Shown here piece by piece: positions 1-6,753 of a stretch of DNA of 9,356 bases (positions are counted from its first letter, which is position 1; each line of letters opens with the position of its first letter). The stretch is from Chloroflexota bacterium (GTDB lineage Bacteria > Chloroflexota > Dehalococcoidia > UBA2979): contig JAQCJS010000025.1 of the NCBI GenBank assembly GCA_027592975.1, forward strand, positions 1-9,356, written 5' to 3'. A program made the translations under genes and the position numbers. Below the pieces are notes generated by a model that was given only the letters and a program-made list of their open reading frames with translations, was not told the origin of the DNA and ran no database searches.

Positions 1-6
1 CCGCCC

Positions 7-759
7 CTACAGGCGCGCGAGGAGCACCGGCAGCGAGGACACGAGCAGCGCGACGCCCGAGGCGGTGAGGCACGTCAGTACGACGCGGCGGAACGCCACC
101 TCGCTCAGGCCGATGTAGACGCGCATGCCGATGAGCGCGGGGACGAACATCGCCACGATCACGATGCCGAGCGTCGGGAGCACCTCGGGCGTGACGCGGC
201 CGGTGACGACGAGCGCGCTGCCGCTGAGCGCGAGGATGACGAGGTTGAAGTTCTGCACCACGGCGCGCGCGTGGTCTCGGTCGTACTGGCGCAGCGTGGC
301 CCACAGCGTGGGCACCGCGCCCGCCGACCCCACGATGCCGCCGAGGACGCCGCCCGCCAGCCCCACCGTCCCGTTCGCGAACGAGCCGAGGTCGGGCGCG
401 CGCGGAAGGCGCGTCGCGAACAGGATCGCGGGGCACCACGTCACCAGCAGCCCGCCGAGCAGCGCCTTGAACAGCGGCACGTCCAGCATCGGCAGCACGG
501 CGACGCCGATCGGCACGCCCACCACGCCGCCGACGAGGAACGGCGCGAGCAGCGCGAGGTCGAAGCCTCGACGCACGCGGATCGCCGCCGTCACCTGCCC
601 CGCGAGCCCACCGAGGATCGCGAGCGTCGCCGCCAGCATCGGCTCGACGCCCCACGCCCAGAACGACAGCGCGACCAGGCTGAACGCGAACCCGGACAGC
701 CCCTGCACGAAGCCGGCGACCGCCGCGCCGAGGATGATGATGCCGATGGTCGAGTCCAT
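7..759 (-). CDS. TSUP/TauE-SafE family membrane transporter
   Basis: A 250-residue integral membrane protein of the sulfite exporter TauE/SafE (TSUP, formerly DUF81) family. Members move small sulfur-containing or organic anions across the inner membrane; the substrate here cannot be read from sequence. Around eight hydrophobic stretches are visible, near residues 6-34, 39-60, 68-90, 95-116, 129-153, 168-186, 192-211 and 225-247. The family's two-fold internal repeat is suggested by glycine-rich patches GFVQGLSGFAFS (16-27) and GGVLGGIVGSAGAVP (136-150). Length matches the family. The frame stays open far upstream, but the extension is Arg-rich and not membrane-like, so I start at the ATG just before DSTIGIIILG. 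No Shine-Dalgarno sequence precedes it; instead a TATATT hexamer ends 6 nt upstream, which could mean a leaderless transcript. It diverges from the gene at 877. Family call is confident, substrate unknown. Confidence 0.85.
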   Translation of the reverse strand: MDSTIGIIILGAAVAGFVQGLSGFAFSLVALSFWAWGVEPMLAATLAILGGLAGQVTAAIRVRRGFDLALLAPFLVGGVVGVPIGVAVLPMLDVPLFKALLGGLLVTWCPAILFATRLPRAPDLGSFANGTVGLAGGVLGGIVGSAGAVPTLWATLRQYDRDHARAVVQNFNLVILALSGSALVVTGRVTPEVLPTLGIVIVAMFVPALIGMRVYIGLSEVAFRRVVLTCLTASGVALLVSSLPVLLARL

Positions 760-765
760 CGGCGG

Positions 766-771
766 AATATA
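766..771 (-). promoter_or_regulatory. candidate leaderless -10 element for the TSUP gene
   Basis: The minus strand reads TATATT, then six bases (CCGCCG), then the ATG at 759. That spacing would place the transcription start at or next to the start codon. I see no good -35 hexamer and no ribosome-binding site. This is inference from spacing only. Confidence 0.35.
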
Positions 772-864
772 CGCCTCGGGCTCCGTGCGGCGACCGGCTG
801 AGCGGGGGGAAGGACCCTCACCGCACGCCCCGCCCACCAGGGGCGCCAACGCACCCGCACGCGG

Positions 865-870
865 TATCCT
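865..870 (+). promoter_or_regulatory. candidate leaderless -10 element for the gene at 877
   Basis: TATCCT (fits TANNNT) is followed by six bases (CGGCAC) and then the ATG at 877. The same 6-nt spacing occurs in the divergent gene on the other strand. There is no recognisable -35 box and no Shine-Dalgarno sequence, so a leaderless mRNA is possible but unproven. Confidence 0.35.
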
Positions 871-876
871 CGGCAC

Positions 877-1386
877 ATGACGAGCGAGCCGCACCAGCGC
901 TTCTACGTGGAGTTCGACCCAACCCCCGCGGAGCCGTGCCCCGTCGCCTTCGCCGACGACCCGGTGATCGTGCTGTTCTTCCAGTCGTGGGCATACAGCC
1001 TCGACTTCGGCGGGACACACGAGCTGGCACAGGCGGCGCAGTACCTGAAGACGAAGCAGAAGGTCGATCTGAAGCCGCTGCTCAAGTACGCCGACCGCGA
1101 CGTGGAGACGCCGAACGACCAGCGCGAGCTGGATCGCTCCTGGCAGCCCGCGGGCGACCTCGCCGCGTGCGCGCGCGCCGTCGCAATCGCGTGGACCGCC
1201 CCGGACGACACGCTCCGCCCCCTGATCAAGGGCTATGCCCACCTTGCCCCGCGCCTCCTCGAGCTGGCCGCCATGTGCGACTGGGCCGCCGACGCGCATG
1301 CCCCCGCAGGCGCCGAGGCGCGGGTGCGCATGTCGTTCCTGCTGGAGACGCCGGAAGCACGCACCTCGCGGCCCGCGGGGTACTAG
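877..1386 (+). CDS. conserved-looking protein of unknown function
   Basis: A 169-residue protein I do not recognise. It is probably soluble: no signal peptide is visible, and the only strongly hydrophobic run is short (DPVIVLFFQSWAYSLDF, 28-44). The composition is protein-like, with spread aromatic residues (RFYVEF 8-13, FFQSWAY 34-40, GYAHL 119-123). The C-terminal half looks helical (PRLLELAAMCDWAADAH, 125-141) and the last ~10 residues look disordered. Cysteines at 21, 98 and 134 form no obvious metal motif. The ATG has no Shine-Dalgarno sequence but lies 6 nt after TATCCT. It ends 18 nt before the convergent stress-protein gene. Reasons to believe it is real: it contains the only long frame on this strand with sensible amino-acid composition here, and the opposite-strand frames read as Arg-rich noise. 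No function is proposed. Confidence 0.65.
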   Translation: MTSEPHQRFYVEFDPTPAEPCPVAFADDPVIVLFFQSWAYSLDFGGTHELAQAAQYLKTKQKVDLKPLLKYADRDVETPNDQRELDRSWQPAGDLAACARAVAIAWTAPDDTLRPLIKGYAHLAPRLLELAAMCDWAADAHAPAGAEARVRMSFLLETPEARTSRPAGY

Positions 1387-1395
1387 GGCGCGGCG

Positions 1396-1414
1396 GCCCC
1401 CGACTAGCGGGGGC
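1396..1414. terminator. hairpin between convergent genes, possible bidirectional terminator
   Basis: GCCCCC (1396-1401) and GGGGGC (1409-1414) form a perfect 6-bp stem with the loop GACTAGC. It sits between the stop at 1386 and the convergent gene, and covers that gene's stop codon (1404-1406). No T tract follows on either strand, so intrinsic termination is only a possibility. Confidence 0.4.
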
Positions 1415-1850
1415 GAACGAGCGTCACCGGCGCGACACCCGCGTTCACGACGGCACGGGCGACGCTGCCGACGAACATCTCCACGATCTTCGAGCGGCTG
1501 TTCGTCGCCATCACGATCAGGTCGACCTGCTGCGCGTGGGCGTGCGCGATCAGCGCCTCGGCCGCATCACCCTCGGTGCTCAGGACGGAGACCGTGCTCC
1601 CCGGGGGGAGGAACTCCAGCAGCGATTCGCAGTCACTCTGGGCGACGCCCAGGGCCTGCTGGAGATCGGCCTCCCGGAGGCCCTCCTCCGATTGCCATCG
1701 GTGCTCAGCGGCGATGCGGTGCAGATCCGCGGCCGTCGCACCGCCAAACGCGGTCATCCCGCTCACCGCGTCCATGCTGGCCGGGGAGGCAGTAGGCGTC
1801 TGCACGACGCGCACGACCTCCACGGGCGACTGGCTGGCGTCTGCCAGCAT
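1404..1850 (-). CDS. universal stress protein (UspA family), N-terminally truncated open frame
   Basis: The uninterrupted part of a universal stress protein gene, 148 residues. The family fold is a Rossmann-like alpha/beta domain, often binding ATP, in the cytoplasm. The C-terminal half is typical: STEGDAAEALIAHAHAQQVDLIVMATNSRS, then VGSVARAVVNAGVAPVTLVRPR (128-148). The usual ATP motif G-2x-G-9x-G-S reads A-TN-S-RSKIVEMFV-GS (115-129): both leading glycines are replaced and only the final GS remains, so ATP binding is doubtful. As delimited here, the protein lacks beta strand 1 and the conserved Asp after it, and the ATG at 1850 has no ribosome-binding site. Both are found immediately upstream in the same frame, beyond a TGA (see the entry for 1404-1913). 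Family call is strong; whether this shortened protein is made is doubtful. Confidence 0.75.
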   Translation of the reverse strand: MLADASQSPVEVVRVVQTPTASPASMDAVSGMTAFGGATAADLHRIAAEHRWQSEEGLREADLQQALGVAQSDCESLLEFLPPGSTVSVLSTEGDAAEALIAHAHAQQVDLIVMATNSRSKIVEMFVGSVARAVVNAGVAPVTLVRPR

Positions 1851-1913
1851 GCGCGCCGGTGCCAGGGCAGCGCGGGGGGCGTCAGTGCCGTCCGATCAAA
1901 GCATGATCCGCAT
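1404..1913 (-). pseudogene. full-length universal stress protein gene interrupted by in-frame TGA at codon 6
   Basis: Reading upstream in the same frame, the minus strand gives MRIML, then TGA (1896-1898), then SDGTDAPRAALAPAR leading straight into the open frame at 1850. This is the standard Usp N-terminus (compare the general pattern ILLxTDGSE): a hydrophobic first strand, the conserved Asp (codon 8), then helix 1. A GGAGG (1919-1923) lies 5 nt before the ATG at 1913, so the original start and ribosome site are intact. With TGA decoded the protein would be 169 residues. The TGA falls where relatives carry a small residue such as Ala, Cys or Gly. It could be a recent nonsense mutation, a sequencing error, or recoding to selenocysteine. 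A hairpin after the TGA can be drawn (GGCA/TGCC around a 16-nt loop), but it is weak and not a convincing bacterial SECIS. Nonsense mutation or error is the simplest reading. Confidence 0.7.
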
Positions 1914-2045
1914 CGCGTCCTCCATCCTGACGGGGGTTGTCCTCCTCTGATTCTGCGCCACGCTCATCTTCGTCTCGTTAACTTCCGGAGGCGGGAACGG
2001 TGCGGGTGGCTACCTCTCGGGACACGCTCGTGTGAGGATGAGCGG

Positions 2046-2771
2046 GTGACATCAGAGTCCATCTCTCCCGACACACAGGCCGCGAGGCACGAGGAGTACG
2101 AGCGCTGGCTGCGCTCCTCCACGCCCTCCGCCGCGGCGTTCCGCTGGTTCATGGGGCCGGGGCAGTGGGCGGCGAATACCGCGCTCTATCGCCTCGCCGA
2201 GGGGCTGAAGCTCGACCACACGACGAAGCTGCTGGACATCGGCTGCGGGCGCGGCGCCATCCTGCGCGCGCTGGACGACCAGCTGGCGTGCGACGTGCCC
2301 CCGGTCGGCCTCGACTTCTCGCGCGCGATGCTGGGCATGGCCCAGCGCGACGAGACGAACCCGCAGCGCGCAGCCCGCTACGTTGAGGCGAGCGCGGTGG
2401 CGCTGCCGTTCCGCGACGCGACGTTCAGCCTGGTCACCTGCGGCTACGTGGTGAAGCACCTGACGGACGACGAGGTGCGCGCGCTGTTCATGGAGATCGG
2501 CCGCGTGCTGGAGCCGGGCGGGCTCGCCGTGATCTGGGAGTTCGGCCCCACCGGGAACGCGCGCCTCGATGCGTGGAACGCGAAGGTGGTGTCCAGGAGG
2601 GTCGCGCAGCCTCGACTCCGCTCGAGCGCGACGCTGCGCCAGTTGGCGACGGACGTGGGCTTCCCGTTCTCGCGCTACGCGGACCTGCGGCCGTTCCTGC
2701 TGCCGCCCATCCCGCGCGCCTCGATCATCGTCGGCCGCCCGCCGGAGGACTTCGACCTGTCGAGGCTGTAG
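2046..2771 (+). CDS. class I SAM-dependent methyltransferase
   Basis: A 241-residue cytoplasmic methyltransferase of the Methyltransf_11/UbiE-like type. Motif I, which binds S-adenosylmethionine, is LLDIGCGRG (62-70). The acidic end of strand 2 is VGLDFS (87-92). ASAVALPFRDATFSLVTCGYVVKHL (115-139) covers the motif II region, and RVLEPGGLAVIWEF (153-166) is motif III. The C-terminal ~70 residues probably form the substrate lid; the substrate is unknown. The frame is open for more than 1 kb upstream, but that part is Arg-rich shadow sequence. The start is the GTG at 2046, with GAGG at 2034-2037, 8 nt upstream. It stands alone, converging on nadD across a palindromic repeat. The methyltransferase call is secure; neighbours give no hint of its pathway. 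Confidence 0.87.
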   Translation: MTSESISPDTQAARHEEYERWLRSSTPSAAAFRWFMGPGQWAANTALYRLAEGLKLDHTTKLLDIGCGRGAILRALDDQLACDVPPVGLDFSRAMLGMAQRDETNPQRAARYVEASAVALPFRDATFSLVTCGYVVKHLTDDEVRALFMEIGRVLEPGGLAVIWEFGPTGNARLDAWNAKVVSRRVAQPRLRSSATLRQLATDVGFPFSRYADLRPFLLPPIPRASIIVGRPPEDFDLSRL

Positions 2772-2799
2772 GCGGCGGTAGATCGAGTAGGGCAGAGTG

Positions 2800-2889
2800 C
2801 CCTCACCCCAACCCTCTCCCGAAACCGGAGAGGAGGCCGGAGCCGGACTCAGACCCCTCCCCCTGTTCGGGGAGAGGGCAGGGTGAGGG
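2800..2889. repeat. dispersed GC-rich palindromic repeat element
   Basis: Left arm 2800-2820 (CCCTCACCCC...CTCTCCC) is a near-perfect inverted match to right arm 2869-2889 (GGGGAGAGGG...GTGAGGG). Two smaller hairpins nest inside: CTCTCC with GGAGAG (around 2814-2833), and CTCCCC with GGGGAG (around 2857-2874). It lies in the gap between the convergent methyltransferase and nadD genes. The end motif GGG(C/A)(A/T)GGGTGAGGG recurs at 9204-9217. Similar CCCTCACCCC-type intergenic repeats are familiar from many bacteria; it may also act as a terminator for both genes. Confidence 0.75.
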
Positions 2890-2911
2890 TCTTCCGGGGC
2901 CGGACGGTTCC

Positions 2912-3562
2912 CTACTCGCGGTACAGCCCGTGCTCGTCGATGTACGCGCGCACCGTGTCGGGCAGCAGGCCTTCCGTCGGCAGGCCCGATTCGATGCGTG
3001 AGCGGATGTTCGTCGCGGAGACGTCCATGCGCGGCATCGGCACCACGTCCACGCGATCCTCGATGCCGGGGAGGCCGGCGCGCAGGGCGTCGGTGATCAG
3101 GGGCTGCTCGACACCTTCGGCATCGCGGCGCGCCACGGCCAGCCGGACGCGCATGATCAGGTGCTGCGGCTGGTGCCACATCGGCAGATCCAGCAGCGCG
3201 TCCTCGCCGATGATCAGCCACCACGCCCCGGGCCGTGTCGTCGTCAACTCGCCCACGGTGTCCAGCGTGTAGGTGGGGCCGTTGCGCTCGATCTCCATGC
3301 GGCTCACCTCGACCCAGTCGAGGTGAGCGACGGCCGCCTCCACCATCGCCAAGCGGTGGGTGGCGGGGGTGACGGAGCGGCCGGCCTTCCGCCACGGGTC
3401 GCCAGCGGGGATGAACAGCACGCGGTCCAGCGTCAGCGCCTCGCGCGCGGCGGCGGCCAGGGCCAGGTGCGCCACGTGGGGCGGGTCGAACGTCCCGCCC
3501 ATGATACCGAAGCGCGTGACGCCCTCGACGATCGCGCCCCCGGTCGCCCCGGTCGTGGTCAC
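2912..3562 (-). CDS. nadD: nicotinate-nucleotide adenylyltransferase
   Basis: NadD, 216 residues: converts nicotinate mononucleotide plus ATP to deamido-NAD in the cytoplasm, a required step of NAD synthesis. The nucleotidyltransferase signature is GGTFDPPHVAHLALA (22-36); the second half of the HxGH motif reads HVAH, with Ala for the usual Gly. Further family blocks are FIPAGDPWRK (50-59), PTYTLDTVGEL (96-106), WWLIIGEDALLDLPMW (114-129), PMPRMDVSATNIRSRI (175-190, the ISST-R motif) and LPDTVRAYIDEHGLY (200-214). The start is the GTG at 3562, which has GGAGG about 9 nt upstream and lies 4 nt after the obg stop, implying translational coupling. The first ~15 residues exceed the usual family start, so a GTG nearer TRFGIMGG is possible. 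The rsfS gene often found next to nadD is absent here. Confidence 0.95.
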   Translation of the reverse strand: MTTTGATGGAIVEGVTRFGIMGGTFDPPHVAHLALAAAAREALTLDRVLFIPAGDPWRKAGRSVTPATHRLAMVEAAVAHLDWVEVSRMEIERNGPTYTLDTVGELTTTRPGAWWLIIGEDALLDLPMWHQPQHLIMRVRLAVARRDAEGVEQPLITDALRAGLPGIEDRVDVVPMPRMDVSATNIRSRIESGLPTEGLLPDTVRAYIDEHGLYRE

Positions 3563-3566
3563 GGGA

Positions 3567-4841
3567 TCACGCCTCCCAAGCGAGCTCGACGCCGCCGACG
3601 CGGATGCGCTCGCCGTCCACCACCTTCAGGCGGTTGAGGACACGCTGGACGCCCATTCGCCGCAGGCGCGTGTAGAACTCCTCGCGGGCCTCGCGCTCAT
3701 CCAGGGGGAGCGTCTGCGCCAGCCAGTTCGGCGTGGGCCCATCCACCACGGCCATGCCGTCCTCGCCGCGGTAGGCCTCGAAGCGGGCGCGCTGGGCTGG
3801 GGCCGGCGTGAGCACGGGCAGTTCGCGGGCAGCCGCGCGCTGCTCCGTCATCTGGACCTCGCGCAGGGCCTGCAGCGCGCGCAGGGCGAGCTCCCGCGTG
3901 CCCTCGCGCGTAGCGGCAGACAGTGACAGCCGTGGGAGGCCCAGCGCCTCGATCTGGGGCTGCAGCAGCTCCAGGCGGGCCTGCGCGTCCGAGTCGTCCA
4001 TCTTGTTCAGCCCGAGGATCTGCGGCTTCTCCGGCAGCCCGTGGCCGAACGCCTTCAGTTCATCGTTGATCAGCGTGAAGTCGTCCAACGGCTCCTCGCG
4101 CGTCATGTCCAGCAGGTGCACCAGCACCCGCGTCCGCTCGATGTGGCGGAGGAACTCGATGCCGAGGCCTACACCCTCGCTGGCGCCCTCGATCAGGCCG
4201 GGCATGTCCGCGGCGACGAAAGAGTCGTAGCCCAGGTTCACCACGCCGAGTTGAGGCTCCAGCGTGGTGAACGGGTAGTCGCCGATCTTCGGCGAGGCGT
4301 TGCTCCATGCGGTCAGCAGGGTGGACTTGCCCGCGTTCGGCAGGCCGACGATCCCCACGTCCGCGATCAGCTTCAACTCCAGTCGCAGCCGCAGCTGCTG
4401 GCCCGCCGCGCCGGACTGCGCCCACTTCGGCGCCTGGCGCGTGGACGTGGCAAAGCGGCGGTTCCCCATGCCCCCTCGCCCCCCACGCGCGATCACCGCG
4501 CGATCGCCGGCGCGCTCCAGGTCCGCGATCGGCTGGTCCAGGGGTGAGTCCAGCAGCCAGACGGTGGTACCCACCGGCACGGGGAGCTCCAGCGGAGACG
4601 CGGAGGCGCCTCGACGCTGGTTGCCACTGCCGTTCACCCCCGCCGCAGCCGCGTGGACGCGCGAGTCCGAGTACCGGTCGAGCGAGGCGAGGCGGGAGTC
4701 CGCGACGAGGATTACGTCGGCCCCGCGGCCGCCATCACCGCCGTCCGGCCCGCCGAGGGGCGAGAACTTCTCGCGCAGGAAGGAGACGCCGCCGTCTCCG
4801 CCAGCGCCGCCGGCGACTTCGATTTGCACGCTATCGATCAC
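3567..4841 (-). CDS. obg: Obg family GTPase (ribosome assembly/stress GTPase)
   Basis: A 424-residue Obg/CgtA GTPase, which binds the 50S subunit and acts in ribosome maturation and growth control. Domains in order: the glycine-rich Obg fold (1-~158; AGGAGGDGG, then GGPDGGDGGRG at 30-40), the GTPase domain, and a short OCT domain (~350-424, ending GVELAWEA). GTPase motifs: P-loop GLPNAGKST (166-174), G2 YPFTTLEPQLG (189-199), G3 DMPGLIEGASEGVGLG (212-227), G4 NKMD (279-282) and G5 SAATREG (308-314). I chose the GTG at 4841 because VIDSVQIEVAGG aligns with the usual family N-terminus; the frame continues upstream to 4934 with unrelated residues. No clear ribosome site is visible before it. The long upstream gap carries origin-like sites. 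Probably cotranscribed with nadD. Confidence 0.95.
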   Translation of the reverse strand: MIDSVQIEVAGGAGGDGGVSFLREKFSPLGGPDGGDGGRGADVILVADSRLASLDRYSDSRVHAAAAGVNGSGNQRRGASASPLELPVPVGTTVWLLDSPLDQPIADLERAGDRAVIARGGRGGMGNRRFATSTRQAPKWAQSGAAGQQLRLRLELKLIADVGIVGLPNAGKSTLLTAWSNASPKIGDYPFTTLEPQLGVVNLGYDSFVAADMPGLIEGASEGVGLGIEFLRHIERTRVLVHLLDMTREEPLDDFTLINDELKAFGHGLPEKPQILGLNKMDDSDAQARLELLQPQIEALGLPRLSLSAATREGTRELALRALQALREVQMTEQRAAARELPVLTPAPAQRARFEAYRGEDGMAVVDGPTPNWLAQTLPLDEREAREEFYTRLRRMGVQRVLNRLKVVDGERIRVGGVELAWEA

Positions 4842-5155
4842 GACTGACTCGCAGGGCTGCGCCGGGGACGGCTCGATCTGGCGGTTGTGGGTATGTGGAT
4901 GGGTTAAGTCCACTGTGCGGGTGAGCGCACCCATGCGGCAAGCATCAGATCGTAGTCATCGTCATGGTGTGGACGCCGTGGAAAGCAGATGCGGGCCGAA
5001 TCTAGAGGGACGGTGCATATCTCGGTCATGACTCGCCCGTTCGTCCACAGTTCTTCGATTCGTCGCTCGGCAGACCGTCGCACGAATGCGCGAGGAATCA
5101 GCCGCGAATGAAAGTAAGCCACAACACCCCGGTGATATCCCCGGATTTCCTCCGG

Positions 5156-5164
5156 TTATCCACG
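5156..5164 (+). promoter_or_regulatory. DnaA box-like site
   Basis: TTATCCACG, one mismatch from TTATCCACA. A CCGGA/TCCGG hairpin (5141-5155) sits immediately to its left. Confidence 0.55.
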
Positions 5165-5258
5165 AAACCGCGCACGGAACGAGTTATCGGAGTAATCAGT
5201 TTATCGAGGCTGATGTGATCTACGCCCGTCAAATCGAAACGGCGATAAGTCACGCCTT

Positions 5259-5267
5259 TGTGGATAG
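5259..5267 (-). promoter_or_regulatory. DnaA box-like site
   Basis: TGTGGATAG on the plus strand, i.e. CTATCCACA on the minus strand, one mismatch from the DnaA box consensus. A further GATAA overlaps its right end (5267-5271). Confidence 0.55.
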
Positions 5268-5282
5268 ATAACAGGTGAAGAG

Positions 5283-5318
5283 CCGCCGAAAAGGGCGGTA
5301 GCCAGACCGGTTTCGGTC
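5283..5318 (-). terminator. tandem hairpins downstream of dnaA
   Basis: Two stems lie just after the dnaA stop in its direction of transcription: GACCG/CGGTC (5305-5309 with 5314-5318, loop of 4) and then CCGCC/GGCGG (5283-5287 with 5294-5298, loop of 6). No run of T follows, so they may terminate transcription, stabilise the mRNA 3' end, or do neither. Confidence 0.4.
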
Positions 5319-5331
5319 CGCTCCGGCGACG

Positions 5332-6693
5332 CTACGCGATGCGGCGCGAGGACTCGATCATCTCGCGCAGGCTGCCGATGTCGCGCTTCGTCTCCGGGTC
5401 CACCGCGAGCGAGCGTTCCATCTTCCGCCAGCCGTGATGCACGGTGGAGTGGTCACGGCCGCCGAGGGTGTCCCCGATCTCCACAAGCGACCGGTGCGCC
5501 AGCTCACGCATCAGGTACATGGCCACCTGGCGCGGGTAGGCCACGCGCTTCTCGCGGCTCTTGGAGAGCAGGCCCTCGCGGTCGATCTCGAAGTACCGGC
5601 AGACGATGTCCATGATCAGTTCGGGCGACGGGGGCAGGCGCGGCTCCGTCGGCTCCAGCGAGGCGAGCGCGGAGTGCACCAGCTCGGGCGACAGCGGCTC
5701 GCCCGTGAGGCGCGAGTAGGCGACCACGCGGGTCAGGGAGCCTTCCAGCTCGCGGATGTTGTTCTTGAAGCGGGCGGCGATCACGCTCAGCACGTCGTCT
5801 CGGACGCGGATGTTCTGCTCGGCGGCCTTGTGCCGCAGGATCGCGATGCGCGTCTCCATGTCCGGGGCCTGGAGGTCCGCGATCATGCCCCACTCGAAGC
5901 GGGTGCGCAGGCGCTCTTCCAGGTGCTGGATGTGCGCCGGGCTCTTGTCGGAGGTGATGACGATCTGCTTGCCGGCCTCGTAGAGCTCGTTGAAGGTGTA
6001 GAAGAACTCCTCCTGCGTCTGCTCCTTGCCGGCGATGAACTGCACATCGTCCATCAGCAGGGCGTCCGCAGAGCGGTAGCGCGCGCGGAAATCGTCCATC
6101 TTGCGCTGCTGGATCGCCGTGATCAGCTGGTTGGTGAACGCCTCCGCGCTCAGGTAGACGACGTGCATCCCCTGTTCGAGGAGCGCGTGGCCGACCGCGT
6201 GCAGGAGGTGCGTCTTGCCTAGCCCCGGCCCGCCGTAGATGAACAGCGGGTTGTAGAGGCGCCCGGCGTCCCGCGCGACGCCCTCGGCCGCGGCGAACGC
6301 GAGGCGGTTGCCCGGCCCGACGATGTAGTTGTCGAAGGTGTAGCGCTCACGGAGGCGGGGGCGCGGCTGCGAGGATCGCGGCGCGACGCCAGCCAACTCG
6401 TTCAGCGCGGCGACCTGATCCTCGATCGAGCGCAGCGGCTCGAACCTGACGTCCACCGGGCGTCCCGCCAGGTCGGTGAGGGAGCGGATGATCGCGGGGC
6501 GGAGGCGCTTCTGCAGCCACTCCGTCACGAACTCCGATCGGGTGCCGACCACCAGGTAGTCCGGCTCCAGACGCACCCCGGCGGTGCCGTCCAGCCACGT
6601 GTCGTAGTTAGCGCGAGATACCTGAGAGGAGAGATCCTTCAGCGCTGCCTGCCAGAGAGCGACGGGGTCGTCGTGCACGCAGCCGTACCTCAT
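5332..6693 (-). CDS. dnaA: chromosomal replication initiator DnaA
   Basis: DnaA, 453 residues: the AAA+ ATPase that binds DnaA boxes and opens the origin. Domain I is at ~8-90 ([19 protein letters not shown]), domain II is a short linker (~91-115), and domain III is AAA+: [15 protein letters not shown] (118-132), Walker [10 protein letters not shown] (154-162), Walker [10 protein letters not shown] (212-220), [12 protein letters not shown] (259-270, with the Arg finger) and [10 protein letters not shown] (311-320). Domain IV has the DNA-binding signature [16 protein letters not shown] (411-426). The frame stays open upstream to 6885, but those residues are not DnaA-like. I use the ATG at 6693. 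The GTG at 6678 ([10 protein letters not shown]) is a serious alternative because GAGG lies 9 nt before it. The promoter upstream overlaps a perfect DnaA box, suggesting autoregulation. The usual dnaN and rpmH neighbours are absent. Confidence 0.97.
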   Translation of the reverse strand: MRYGCVHDDPVALWQAALKDLSSQVSRANYDTWLDGTAGVRLEPDYLVVGTRSEFVTEWLQKRLRPAIIRSLTDLAGRPVDVRFEPLRSIEDQVAALNELAGVAPRSSQPRPRLRERYTFDNYIVGPGNRLAFAAAEGVARDAGRLYNPLFIYGGPGLGKTHLLHAVGHALLEQGMHVVYLSAEAFTNQLITAIQQRKMDDFRARYRSADALLMDDVQFIAGKEQTQEEFFYTFNELYEAGKQIVITSDKSPAHIQHLEERLRTRFEWGMIADLQAPDMETRIAILRHKAAEQNIRVRDDVLSVIAARFKNNIRELEGSLTRVVAYSRLTGEPLSPELVHSALASLEPTEPRLPPSPELIMDIVCRYFEIDREGLLSKSREKRVAYPRQVAMYLMRELAHRSLVEIGDTLGGRDHSTVHHGWRKMERSLAVDPETKRDIGSLREMIESSRRIA

Positions 6694-6753
6694 CACGCCC
6701 GAGGTGGTCTCGGGCACACACATCGCTCGGCGGCACGCGGAACACGTGCACGC

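Larger units (their letters stand above)
4842..5331. other. gene-free region, candidate replication origin (oriC) segment
   Basis: This 490-bp gap between obg and dnaA contains no credible gene; short open frames across it look like noise. It is visibly richer in A and T than the flanking genes, particularly 5100-5275. It carries DnaA-box-like sites: TTATCCACG (5156-5164) and TGTGGATAG (5259-5267), each 8 of 9 to consensus, and weaker 7-of-9 sites at 4894-4902, 5041-5049 and 5117-5125. Extra TTATC cores lie at 5184-5188 and 5201-5205, with GATAA at 5244-5248 and 5267-5271. The cores point right on the left side and left on the right side. No clear A/T unwinding element or DnaA-trio was recognised. 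The role is inferred from box density and proximity to dnaA. Confidence 0.55.

Noticed and set aside
760..1299. N-terminal extension of the transporter frame on the minus strand
   Set aside because: The extra ~180 residues are Arg/Gly-rich with no membrane character, and they lie antisense to the gene at 877; the transporter starts naturally at 759.
1860..1898. Bacterial SECIS element after the TGA in the stress protein gene
   Set aside because: Only a 4-bp stem with a large C-rich loop can be drawn, without the usual G near the start of the apical loop; too weak to annotate.
936..2045. Long plus-strand open frame running into the methyltransferase
   Set aside because: Arg/Pro-rich translation overlapping two other genes; a GTG with GAGG at 2046 marks the real start. 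The open frame is a by-product of high GC.
2052..3395. 447-codon minus-strand open frame antisense to the methyltransferase and overlapping nadD
   Set aside because: Its translation is His/Arg/Ala-rich with no domain, while the overlapping frames carry clear family motifs.
4904..5271. Two short open frames (72 and 61 codons) in the obg-dnaA gap
   Set aside because: No domain, no convincing ribosome site, and they cover the DnaA-box-like sites; more likely non-coding origin DNA.
5434..6222. 262-codon plus-strand open frame antisense to dnaA
   Set aside because: A shadow of the dnaA codons; the translation has no recognisable domain.
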